Of a stretch of 9,788 nt of DNA, positions 1 through 6,092 are shown in pieces. The translations under genes and the position numbers were made by a program. The DNA is from a bacterium (GTDB lineage: Bacteria > Patescibacteriota > Minisyncoccia > UBA6257 > JAGGUH01), in NCBI GenBank assembly GCA_021158645.1, contig JAGGUH010000014.1, positions 1 through 9,788 of the forward strand. The letters run 5' to 3'. The number at the start of each line of letters is the position of its first letter. Positions within the stretch are counted from its first letter, which is position 1. The notes beneath the pieces were generated by a model. The model did not search any database, was not told the origin of the DNA, and saw only the letters and a program-made list of their open reading frames with translations.

Positions 1-2
1 CT

Positions 3-1046
3 TTAAAAGAATTTTTAAACTTTGTCTCAGGTTTTTTAAAAAATTTTGATTATCTTATCTTCGTTTTAGAAAAAGATCTTCTTTATTCTTTTTCGTTTAA
101 ATCAACCTTTTTAAGAGGTAGCGAACAAATTTCTCTTCAAGAACAAGAATTAGAAAACATTCTTCAAAAAACTCAACAAAAAATTTTTAATCTCTGGCAA
201 AAAGAGGTAAAAAGTTTTTTGAAAACAAGGCAAATTGATCTAAAAATTTGTGATAGTAGTTGCAAAAAAGTTTTTATTAACAATCATTTAGTAGCAAACC
301 CTTTAGGATTTAAAGGAAACTCGATATCATTTCTTTTAGAAAATACTTTAATTGATAAAAATTTATTTTATTCTTTAAAAATAATTTTTAAAAAATTATT
401 TGAGAAAAATCCTTCTCTTTCTATAAAATTTGTTGAAAAAAATTTTTGTTTTCTTAAAAGCATCGAAGATTTGGTAAAAGAAAATTTTTTATATCTTGGA
501 ACTTGGAAAGAAGAAATAGAACTTTCAATTTTAGGAGAAGAAATTTTTGAAAAAAATTTATTAAAACTAAATTGGAGTTTTTTTAAAAGTGGTATTGAAA
601 AAATTAGTGAGACCCTTAAGGTAAATAAAGAAATAGGAGAAAAAATTTATTTCTTATATTTCAACAAAAAAGTTTCTCTAAAATTTCATAAAAAATTAAA
701 TCAGATATTAGAAACAACTTTTTTAGGACTTAGAGATGGTCTAAAATTTCTTTTTTCTCAAATTAAGTTAAAAAATAAAAATTTTAAAAAAGTTTTAATT
801 CTCGGAGATGACTTGTTCTGGGAAAAAACAAGAAAAATAAATCTAAACGAGTGTTTTAAAGGGCAGGTGAAAAAAATTGTTTTAAATCCAGAAGATTGTT
901 TGTCAAAATTAAAAATTAAAGTAAAATTAAATAAAAAAAGAATAGAAAAAGAAGATTTTTTAAAAATATTAGATTTCAACTACCCGTTTTTAGAGAAAAA
1001 CGAAACAGTAAGCAATTTTATTTCCAAAATTATTTTTAGAATTTAA
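3..1046 (+). CDS. Divergent FtsA/actin-like protein, C-terminal part (5' end outside window)
   Basis: The frame is open from the left edge (first full codon at 3) to TAA at 1046, giving 347 visible residues. A TTG at 219 could be mistaken for a start, but about 70 sensible codons precede it without a stop, so I treat the gene as cut by the window edge. Visible residues 93-105 (NNHLVANPLGFKG) resemble the 'NG..v.NP.G' strand of FtsA-type SHS2/1C regions. About 50 residues later the segment LYLGTWKEEIELSILGEE sits where actin-like ATPases have the phosphate-2 motif (DxGGxxT), but the acidic and glycine residues are lost. VLILGDD (264-270) lies where the adenosine motif (ilxGG) is expected. This suggests an actin fold with a degenerate nucleotide site. 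It is probably cytoplasmic; no membrane segment is visible. It ends one base before the membrane protein at 1048, indicating co-transcription. The family assignment is inferred from pattern resemblance; an unrelated protein is possible. Confidence 0.5.
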   Translation, partial: LKEFLNFVSGFLKNFDYLIFVLEKDLLYSFSFKSTFLRGSEQISLQEQELENILQKTQQKIFNLWQKEVKSFLKTRQIDLKICDSSCKKVFINNHLVANPLGFKGNSISFLLENTLIDKNLFYSLKIIFKKLFEKNPSLSIKFVEKNFCFLKSIEDLVKENFLYLGTWKEEIELSILGEEIFEKNLLKLNWSFFKSGIEKISETLKVNKEIGEKIYFLYFNKKVSLKFHKKLNQILETTFLGLRDGLKFLFSQIKLKNKNFKKVLILGDDLFWEKTRKINLNECFKGQVKKIVLNPEDCLSKLKIKVKLNKKRIEKEDFLKILDFNYPFLEKNETVSNFISKIIFRI

Positions 1047-1047
1047 A

Positions 1048-2634
1048 ATGGCTTCAGTTATTTATGTAAAAAAGCAAGATGATTTAGTAAAGATAGTAGA
1101 AAAAATAATTACTTCACCCGATGATGAAGTAATTTTAGTCATTCCTAAAAATTCGGTTCTTGCAAAAAGTTATTTTAATTTTGAAATTTTAAAAAGAGAA
1201 TCCGAAATTGCCAAGAAAAAGATATTTATTGATTCATTAGATCAAATTATCAGAAATTTTTCGAAGCAAGCACAAATTGAATTAATCGATCAAGCATTTG
1301 AAGAAAAAAAACAAGAAATTGCTGATATTTTACCACCACAAAAAAAGGAAGAAAAAATTTTAGAAGAAAAAAAGGAAACAGAATCTATTAAAAACAAAAA
1401 AGAGCCTCGTTTTGAAAAAATAGATGAAATTTGGAAATCATCAGTAAAACGAGATTCCTTAAAAAAAGAAATTATCAAGTCAAAATCTGTTAAAAAAAAG
1501 TTTTATTTTGTTAGTAGTTTCATAATTATAGGAGTTGTCTCTTTTGTTTATCTTTTTTGGTTTAAATTTCCAAAAACTACAATTATTCTTTATCCAAAAA
1601 AAACTCAAAAAATTATTGAGGTCTCACTTGCTTGCGCTCCAATTGAAAAAATAGATTTTGAAAACAAAATTTTACCAGCAAAACTTGTTAAATTTGAGCG
1701 AGTTTTTGAAAAATCATTCAAAACTACCGGAAAGAAAAAAATTGAAACCTTTGCTAAAGGAAAAGTAAAAATATACAATGCTTTTTCTTCGGCACCTCAA
1801 ATTCTTGTAAAGAATACCCGATTTTTAGGAGAAAAATCAAATAAACTTTTTTACTTAACAAAAAGAGTTGTCGTTCCCGGAGCAAAAGTAATTGAAGGAA
1901 AAATTGTACCTTCTTCTCTCGAAGCAGAAATTATTGCCCAAAAACCAGGTCCAGAATTTAATATCGGATCTGATAAATTTTGGCTACCAGCATTTAAAGA
2001 ACGAGGCTCACCGAGATATTACAAAGTTTGGGCAGAAACCATTCAAGAAATAAAAGGAGGTGAAAGCAAAGAAATTTCAATTGCAACCGAAAAAGACATA
2101 GAAAACGCAACTACCTCTATTGAAAAAACTTTAACTTCGCTTCTTGAAACAGAGTTTTTGGAAAAAACAAAAAATTATCTTGTCCCTTCAAAAGGTTACC
2201 GAGTTAAAATTGAATATGAAAATCAACTTCCAAAACCGGGAGAAACAATGAATGAATTTTCTGTAAAGGCAAAAGCACTTTTAGAAGGATTTATAATTGA
2301 GAAAAAAAATTTAGAAGAAATCTCTAAAAAAATACTTTCAGAATCATTTAATTTAGAAAAATGGGAGATAACTTCTATAAAAGAAGATTTTTTTAATCCG
2401 GAATTTGAAGAAAAACATCCTATGTTAAGATTCGAAGCAAAAATTAAAATTAATTTAGCAAGAAAAATTGATACTGACCTTCTTAAGAAAAAAATAAGAG
2501 AAGAAAAAAAAGAGAATTTGAAAAAACTTCTTTCAAATTTAGATGAAATTGAAAAAGCAAAAATAATTTTTTGGCCCTTTTGGATAAAAAAAGTTCCAAA
2601 AAACTTGGAAAGAATCTTTATAGAAATTAAATAA
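1048..2634 (+). CDS. Single-pass membrane protein with baseplate-J-like extracytoplasmic domain
   Basis: This 528-residue protein starts at ATG 1048, one base after the previous stop. Residues 1-75 form a small alpha/beta-looking cytoplasmic domain (VILVIPKNSVLAKS at 28-41). Residues 85-150 are a Lys/Glu-rich, probably coiled or disordered linker. Residues 152-171 are one clear transmembrane helix flanked by lysines on the N-terminal side, so the N terminus is expected inside. The outer part has a beta-rich segment at 230-330 (KGKVKIYNAFSSAPQILVKN, then VVVPGAKV) of the type annotated as baseplate J-like in Candidate Phyla Radiation genomes. A hydrophobic C-terminal segment with FWPFWIKKVPKN follows. 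In phages baseplate J is a contractile-tail wedge protein. No other tail gene is present here, so I do not infer a phage or an injection system. The role is unknown; anchoring or envelope organisation together with the actin-like partner is a reasonable guess. Confidence 0.7.
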   Translation: MASVIYVKKQDDLVKIVEKIITSPDDEVILVIPKNSVLAKSYFNFEILKRESEIAKKKIFIDSLDQIIRNFSKQAQIELIDQAFEEKKQEIADILPPQKKEEKILEEKKETESIKNKKEPRFEKIDEIWKSSVKRDSLKKEIIKSKSVKKKFYFVSSFIIIGVVSFVYLFWFKFPKTTIILYPKKTQKIIEVSLACAPIEKIDFENKILPAKLVKFERVFEKSFKTTGKKKIETFAKGKVKIYNAFSSAPQILVKNTRFLGEKSNKLFYLTKRVVVPGAKVIEGKIVPSSLEAEIIAQKPGPEFNIGSDKFWLPAFKERGSPRYYKVWAETIQEIKGGESKEISIATEKDIENATTSIEKTLTSLLETEFLEKTKNYLVPSKGYRVKIEYENQLPKPGETMNEFSVKAKALLEGFIIEKKNLEEISKKILSESFNLEKWEITSIKEDFFNPEFEEKHPMLRFEAKIKINLARKIDTDLLKKKIREEKKENLKKLLSNLDEIEKAKIIFWPFWIKKVPKNLERIFIEIK

Positions 2635-2639
2635 AACTT

Positions 2640-3716
2640 TTAAGTTTGAGAAAGATAAATAGTTTGAGTGGGATAAGCAAACTCAATTTTCTCTTTTTCA
2701 AAAGATTCTTTTAGTTTAAAATTAATTTCTTGCTGAATGTTCATATATTGAAGATAATCAGGACTTAAAATATAATAAACAACTTCAAAAATCAAAGCAA
2801 AATCTCCAAATTCTTTAAAATGAACTCGATCTACTCTGGCTCCTTCAACGTTTTCAATAATTTCTCTCACTATTTCCGGAATTTTCTTTAATTTTTCTAA
2901 TGGCGTTTCATAACAAACTCCAAATCTAAACTGAATTCTTCTCTCTTTCATTTTGCCAAAATTCTGAACTTTCGTCTCGGTTAATTCTTTATTTGAAACA
3001 ACCAATTCTTCTCCTTGTAATGTTTGAATTCTTGTAGTTTTAATGCCAACTTTTTTAACAGTACCACAATATTGACCAATAGCAATAAAATCTCCAATTT
3101 CAAACGGTTTATCTAAAACCAAAGAAAAAGAACTAAAAATGTCTCCTAAAATATTTTGAATTGCCAAAGCGACTGCAATTCCTCCAATTCCTAACCCGGC
3201 AATTAAAGAATTGATATTAATCCCCCAACTGGAAAGAATAATTAAAACAGCCACAACCCAAAGAAAAATTTTTAAAATTGTTCTTAATGCTTTTATTGCT
3301 GCTTCGCCTTTAATTTTTTCTCTTCCTTCCTTTTTTTCAAGAAATTTTTTAGATACGCGATCAACAAAAATATGAAGCGCTCTAATTGCCTGATAAACAA
3401 TTACTAAAATAAATAAACTATTAACTATTTTTTGAATTTTTTCAGGTAAAATTAGAGAATAAAGAGTAAAATATAAAGCAACAAAGAAATAAAAAGGGGG
3501 TTTTATTGATTCAATTATTTCTATTAAAATATCATCAATTTCTGTTTTGGTCTTCTTGGCTCTCTCTTTCAAATGAAAAAAAATTTTTTTTCTAAAAATT
3601 TTTAAAATTAAAAGTGAAACCAAAAATATTCCTATCGCAATTAAATAGTTTTTCCCACTATTTCCAAGAACTTGATAGTTTAAAATTTTTACCAAAATAG
3701 AATTCATTGATTTCAT
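2640..3716 (-). CDS. MscS-family mechanosensitive ion channel
   Basis: This 358-residue membrane protein should open under membrane tension and release small solutes during hypo-osmotic shock. Hydrophobic segments lie at about 23-41, 73-90, 97-115 and 146-163. The pore-lining TM3 is at about 168-200, with the small-residue pattern SLIAGLGIGGIAVALAIQN typical of MscS. The beta domain follows directly (DKPFEIGDFIAIG 202-214, GTV 218-220, TRIQTLQGEELVVSNKEL 228-245), then the alpha/beta cytoplasmic vestibule to the C terminus. The Gly/Ala packing and the 'P-F-x-x-G-D' and 'VSN' motifs are family hallmarks. E. coli MscS has about 286 residues; the extra N-terminal helix makes this slightly longer. 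ATG at 3716 gives the longest frame; ATG at 3707 (Met4) is an equal alternative, and neither has a Shine-Dalgarno sequence. The gene converges on the baseplate-J-like gene with only 5 bases between stops. Confidence 0.93.
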   Translation of the reverse strand: MKSMNSILVKILNYQVLGNSGKNYLIAIGIFLVSLLILKIFRKKIFFHLKERAKKTKTEIDDILIEIIESIKPPFYFFVALYFTLYSLILPEKIQKIVNSLFILVIVYQAIRALHIFVDRVSKKFLEKKEGREKIKGEAAIKALRTILKIFLWVVAVLIILSSWGININSLIAGLGIGGIAVALAIQNILGDIFSSFSLVLDKPFEIGDFIAIGQYCGTVKKVGIKTTRIQTLQGEELVVSNKELTETKVQNFGKMKERRIQFRFGVCYETPLEKLKKIPEIVREIIENVEGARVDRVHFKEFGDFALIFEVVYYILSPDYLQYMNIQQEINFKLKESFEKEKIEFAYPTQTIYLSQT

Positions 3717-3727
3717 TTTCTTTAAAA

Positions 3728-3755
3728 AGAATAAGAAATTTTTTTATTTTATCAA
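3728..3755 (-). promoter_or_regulatory. Possible promoter for the MscS-like gene
   Basis: Read on the minus strand, TTGATA (3755-3750) is followed after 16 bases by TATTCT (3733-3728), resembling sigma70 -35 and -10 boxes. The start point would fall near 3720, only a few bases before ATG 3716, so the mRNA would be almost leaderless. In such A+T-rich DNA this match could be accidental. Confidence 0.3.
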
Positions 3756-3778
3756 GCAGAAAAAATTTAAAATTTAAA

Positions 3779-3806
3779 TTGACATTCATCTAATTTAGGT
3801 TAAAAT
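3779..3806 (+). promoter_or_regulatory. Sigma70-type promoter reading into the TPR gene
   Basis: A perfect -35 hexamer TTGACA (3779-3784) is followed after 16 bases by TAAAAT (3801-3806), one mismatch from the -10 consensus. The expected start point is near 3813, about 40 bases before the TTG at 3851. The G and C of the -35 box stand out in this A/T background, so I trust it more than other A/T-only matches. It forms a divergent pair with the putative MscS-gene promoter. Confidence 0.6.
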
Positions 3807-3850
3807 TTTTATAGGTTTTAAATTTTTTACATTTCATCTTCAATTTTAAC

Positions 3851-4369
3851 TTGAAAGAAGATTTTTTAAAACTCAAACTAAACAAGCAATATCTGAAGGC
3901 AATAAAAATTCTTGAAAAAAACCTAAAAAAAGAGCCAGAAAATATCGCTCCCTCAAACCCTTTTTGGTTTGGCAAAAGTTTTAACTTTAAAAAAACCTCT
4001 CAATAAAAAAGAAAAAACACTTTTAAACTTTCTTGTTAAAAAAATTTCTTTTTCTCGAAAAATTTCACCTCTTGTTAAAACTACTAATTTAGGAGATATT
4101 TACCTTACCTTAAAAAATTTTCCTTTAGCGGAGCGATATTTCAAAAAAGCCCTAATCCTTACTAAAAAGAAAGAAGAAAAAATGGTTATTTATGCTAATC
4201 TTTTAATTCTTCACTTTAAAAAAAAGATTTTCAAAAAACTTCCCAAATTATTAAAAAAATTAAAAAAATTAAACCTACAACTTCAAAACAAAAATTTATT
4301 TTTTCTCATTTAAAAAAAGAACTCAAAGAAAAAGGAATCTTTAAAAATACAGCAGGATTAGAAACATAA
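3851..4369 (+). pseudogene. TPR-repeat protein gene broken over two frames
   Basis: Three consecutive segments look like one tetratricopeptide-repeat protein but do not share a frame. Segment 1 starts at TTG 3851; its first half reads like a TPR helix pair (YLKAIKILEKNLKKEPEN), and the frame stops shortly after 4000. Segment 2 is in the +1 frame (open through 3969-4313) and contains a clear TPR unit, LGDIYLTLKNFPLAERYFKK. Segment 3 returns to the first frame (open 4220-4369) and ends with FKNTAGLET and TAA. Two opposite shifts are therefore needed, one near 3945-3975 and one within 4220-4315, where runs of six to eight A occur. No ATG or ribosome site is visible at the 5' end. TPR proteins act as protein-binding scaffolds; the partner is unknown. 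Decay, homopolymer sequencing errors or frameshifted expression are all possible. A strong promoter lies upstream. If intact, the product would be about 170 residues. Confidence 0.6.
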
Positions 4370-4567
4370 TTAAAATTCTAAATATTAAAATTAAAATGAT
4401 ACACGATAAATGATAAATTTAAACACCAAATATCAAAATCAAAATATCAAATCAACAACAAACAACAAACTTTAAATAATAAAAAATACAAAAACACAAT
4501 TAAAAACACAATTAGAAATACAATTAAGAAATACGGTTAAAATTTATTAAAATTTAAAAACTAAATT

Positions 4568-4585
4568 TAAACGCGATCGCGTTTA
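4568..4585. repeat. Palindrome 1 with GCGATCGC (HIP1-like) core
   Basis: An exact 18-base palindrome, TAAACGCGATCGCGTTTA, lies in otherwise nearly G/C-free DNA. It contains the octamer GCGATCGC, identical to the HIP1 sequence abundant in cyanobacteria, and shares the 12-mer ACGCGATCGCGT with the second palindrome 278 bases downstream. As RNA or single-stranded DNA it would fold into a 7-bp stem with a GATC loop. It could be a protein-binding or methylation site; a weak terminator after the TPR gene is also possible, because the right arm is followed by TTTG. Confidence 0.85.
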
Positions 4586-4836
4586 TTTGTAAAATAAGTC
4601 ATTTCTGATTAAAATTAAAAATTAGAATCAAAAAATGATTGAGATTAAAATTAAAAAAATTTTAAATTTTAAAAAAATATGCGATTAAAAAAGAAAAAAA
4701 TTAAAAAGAAATATCCTTTAAAAATTAAAAGATTTAAAACTTTAAAGAATTACTAACAAAGAAAAACTTCTTTTAAGGTTTAAATAAAAAATTAACAAAA
4801 ATTTTTCTAAAAAAATTAAAAATTTCAAAATAAAAA

Positions 4837-4872
4837 TTTTAAATTAAGACGCGATCGCGTCTTAATTTAAAA
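4837..4872. repeat. Palindrome 2: 36-base perfect inverted repeat with the same GCGATCGC core
   Basis: Every base from 4837 to 4872 pairs around the centre 4854/4855. The core is ACGCGATCGCGT (4849-4860), flanked by AAG/CTT and A/T arms. It could fold into a 16-bp stem with a GATC loop. On the minus strand it is followed by TTTTTATTTTG, which looks like a rho-independent terminator tail, but there is no minus-strand gene just upstream for it to end. A dyad binding site is therefore as likely as a terminator. Confidence 0.9.
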
Positions 4873-4909
4873 AAGTTAAAACAATTAGATGGTTTTAGGG
4901 TTAAATTTT

Positions 4910-4948
4910 AAAAACTATCTTTAAAAATTATCTTTATAAATTATTTCT
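4910..4948 (+). repeat. Three tandem 13-base repeats
   Basis: AAAAACTATCTTT (4910-4922), AAAAATTATCTTT (4923-4935) and ATAAATTATTTCT (4936-4948) follow each other without gaps. Units 1 and 2 differ at one base; units 2 and 3 differ at three. They lie between palindrome 2 and the promoter of the thiolase-like gene. Their function is unknown. Confidence 0.65.
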
Positions 4949-4960
4949 ATAAAAAAATGC

Positions 4961-4989
4961 CTTACAAAATAAAAAACTTATAATATAAT
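4961..4989 (+). promoter_or_regulatory. Probable promoter of the PP-loop thiolase gene
   Basis: A perfect -10 box TATAAT (4984-4989) is preceded, after 17 bases, by CTTACA (4961-4966), four of six matches to the -35 consensus. A second TATAAT overlaps at 4979-4984. Transcription would start near 4996, leaving a leader of about 80 bases that begins with the inverted repeat at 4995-5047. Confidence 0.5.
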
Positions 4990-4994
4990 AAGTT

Positions 4995-5047
4995 ATAGAG
5001 TATAAATATCTTTTTAATTTCCTAAATTTTATAAAGTTATACTCTAT
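4995..5047 (+). repeat. 11-bp inverted repeat in the leader of the thiolase-like gene
   Basis: ATAGAGTATAA (4995-5005) is the exact reverse complement of TTATACTCTAT (5037-5047), with a 31-base loop. It begins at the predicted transcription start and ends 27 bases before ATG 5075. It could be a leader hairpin or a two-half-site operator. The GAG/CTC in each arm makes chance pairing less likely than for A/T-only arms. Confidence 0.6.
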
Positions 5048-5074
5048 GCCCTTTTAATTGTAATTTAATTGTAA

Positions 5075-6037
5075 ATGCCAAAAATAATGACAAGAAAAAA
5101 ACATCTAAAATGTCTTTTTTTGTTTTCTGGAGGACTTGATTCAATTTTAGGAATTGAAATTTTAAGAATTCAAAAAAATATAAAAATTGTTGGTTTAACT
5201 TTTAAAAGCATCTTTTTTGACGAAATTTTGGCAAAAAAAATGGCAAAAAAAATCTCGCTTTCATTAAAAATTGTTGATATTTCCTCTGATATTCTAAAAA
5301 TAGTAAAAAAACCAAAATATGGTTATGGTAAAGGAATGAACCCTTGCCTTGATTGTCGAATTCTAATGTTAAAAAAAGCAAAAGAAATTTTAAAAAAAGA
5401 AAGGTTTGATTTTATTGCCAGCGGGGAAGTGTTAGGAGAAAGACCAATGACTCAAAATAAATTTGCCCTAAATTTTGTAGAAAAAAAATCTTCTTTGAAA
5501 GAAATCCTTTTAAGACCGCTTTCGGCAAAATTACTTAAAGAAACAATTTTTGAAAAAAAAGGTTTGATCAAAAGAGAATTACTATTAGATATTTCAGGCC
5601 GTTCAAGAAAAAGGCAAATTTCTTTAGCAAAAAAATTTAACTTAAAAAATTATCCAACTCCAAGTGGTGGTTGTATTTTAACTGATATTAATTTCTCGAA
5701 AAAACTTAAAGATCTTTTAAATTATTATCCTCAAGCAAAAGAAAATGATATTAATCTTTTAAAAATAGGAAGGCATTTTTGGGAAAATAAAGTAAAAATT
5801 GTAGTTGGAAGAAACAAAGAAGAGAATAAAATTCTTAAAAAATTAGCAAAAAAAAGTGATTTTTTAATTGAAATGAAAAATTATCCCGGTCCCTTAACTT
5901 TAATTAGAAATTATCGCAAAAGGAAAATTTTTAATCAAATTTTAGAAAAAGCAAAAAAACTAACTCAATATTATTCTCCTAAAACCCGAAAAAGAAAAGA
6001 TATTAAATTTAAAATAAAAAAAATAGAATCTTGCTAA
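5075..6037 (+). CDS. PP-loop ATPase, MnmA/ThiI-like tRNA thiolation enzyme
   Basis: This 320-residue protein has the PP-loop ATP-binding motif SGGLDS at 18-23, used to adenylate a nucleobase before sulfur transfer. GMNPCLDC (87-94) and PSGGC (196-200) provide cysteines at positions comparable to the two catalytic cysteines of MnmA (C102 and C199 in E. coli). The segment FIASGEVLGERPMTQNK (110-127) corresponds to the MnmA ATGH region. These features point to a thiouridine-forming enzyme acting on tRNA in the cytoplasm. It lacks the N-terminal THUMP module and rhodanese domain of classical ThiI. From about 220 on, RHFWENKVKIVVGRNKEEN followed by a lysine-rich tail looks like an NFACT-R-type RNA-binding domain, known in some PP-loop thiolases. 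The modified position (U8, U34 or other) cannot be read from the sequence. ATG 5075 was chosen as the first in frame; ATG 5087 is an alternative. No Shine-Dalgarno is visible. It is probably monocistronic and converges on rpoC. Confidence 0.78.
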   Translation: MPKIMTRKKHLKCLFLFSGGLDSILGIEILRIQKNIKIVGLTFKSIFFDEILAKKMAKKISLSLKIVDISSDILKIVKKPKYGYGKGMNPCLDCRILMLKKAKEILKKERFDFIASGEVLGERPMTQNKFALNFVEKKSSLKEILLRPLSAKLLKETIFEKKGLIKRELLLDISGRSRKRQISLAKKFNLKNYPTPSGGCILTDINFSKKLKDLLNYYPQAKENDINLLKIGRHFWENKVKIVVGRNKEENKILKKLAKKSDFLIEMKNYPGPLTLIRNYRKRKIFNQILEKAKKLTQYYSPKTRKRKDIKFKIKKIESC

Positions 6038-6038
6038 A

Positions 6039-6077
6039 ATTTATTAAAATATAAATATCTATAAAATTTTAATAAAT
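6039..6077. terminator. A/T-only hairpin between convergent genes, possible weak bidirectional terminator
   Basis: ATTTATTAAAAT (6039-6050) pairs exactly with ATTTTAATAAAT (6066-6077) across a 15-base loop. It lies two bases after the stop of the thiolase-like gene and 15 bases beyond the end of rpoC, where both transcripts need to end. The stem has no G or C and no clean U-tract follows on either strand, so termination would be weak. Confidence 0.35.
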
Positions 6078-6092
6078 AAGTATCTATAACTT

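Larger units (their letters stand above)
4370..4960. other. Gene-free, very A+T-rich spacer with degenerate repeats
   Basis: No credible reading frame, tRNA or structured RNA is visible on either strand. The left part (about 4377-4560) is built from drifting short units such as AAATTAAAAT, CAAAATAT and ACAATTA, and resembles the spacer before rpoC. The only G+C-rich islands are the two ACGCGATCGCGT palindromes, annotated separately. The right part carries three tandem 13-mers. A 25-codon lysine-rich frame at 4679-4756 was considered and not accepted. Confidence 0.7.

Noticed and set aside
219..221. TTG as start of the first gene
   Set aside because: The frame is open all the way to the window edge with protein-like content and there is no ribosome site before the TTG; the gene is more likely truncated by the edge.
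758..1478. Minus-strand frames within the first two genes (758-979 and 1290-1478)
   Set aside because: Phe/Ser/Leu-rich translations are the expected mirror of Lys/Glu-rich genes.
1048..2634. Phage tail or contractile injection system
   Set aside because: Only a baseplate-J-like domain on a membrane protein is present; no sheath, tube, spike or other baseplate genes occur in the window.
4252..4268. Programmed -1 frameshift site like that of dnaX
   Set aside because: The slippery heptamer is present, but no stable downstream stem-loop or upstream SD is visible, and the upstream +1 change is not explained by it; left as a question in the findings.
4377..4520. CRISPR array
   Set aside because: Repeat words are short, variable and irregularly spaced; there are no conserved repeats with unique spacers.
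4679..4756. 25-codon ATG frame encoding a strongly basic peptide (MRLKKKKIKKKYPLKIKRF...)
   Set aside because: A-rich DNA yields lysine-rich frames by default; there is no ribosome site, no promoter and no recognisable ribosomal protein motif.
4370..5074. Replication origin
   Set aside because: A+T-rich 13-mers and palindromes are present, but no convincing TTATCCACA-type DnaA boxes were found and dnaA is not adjacent.
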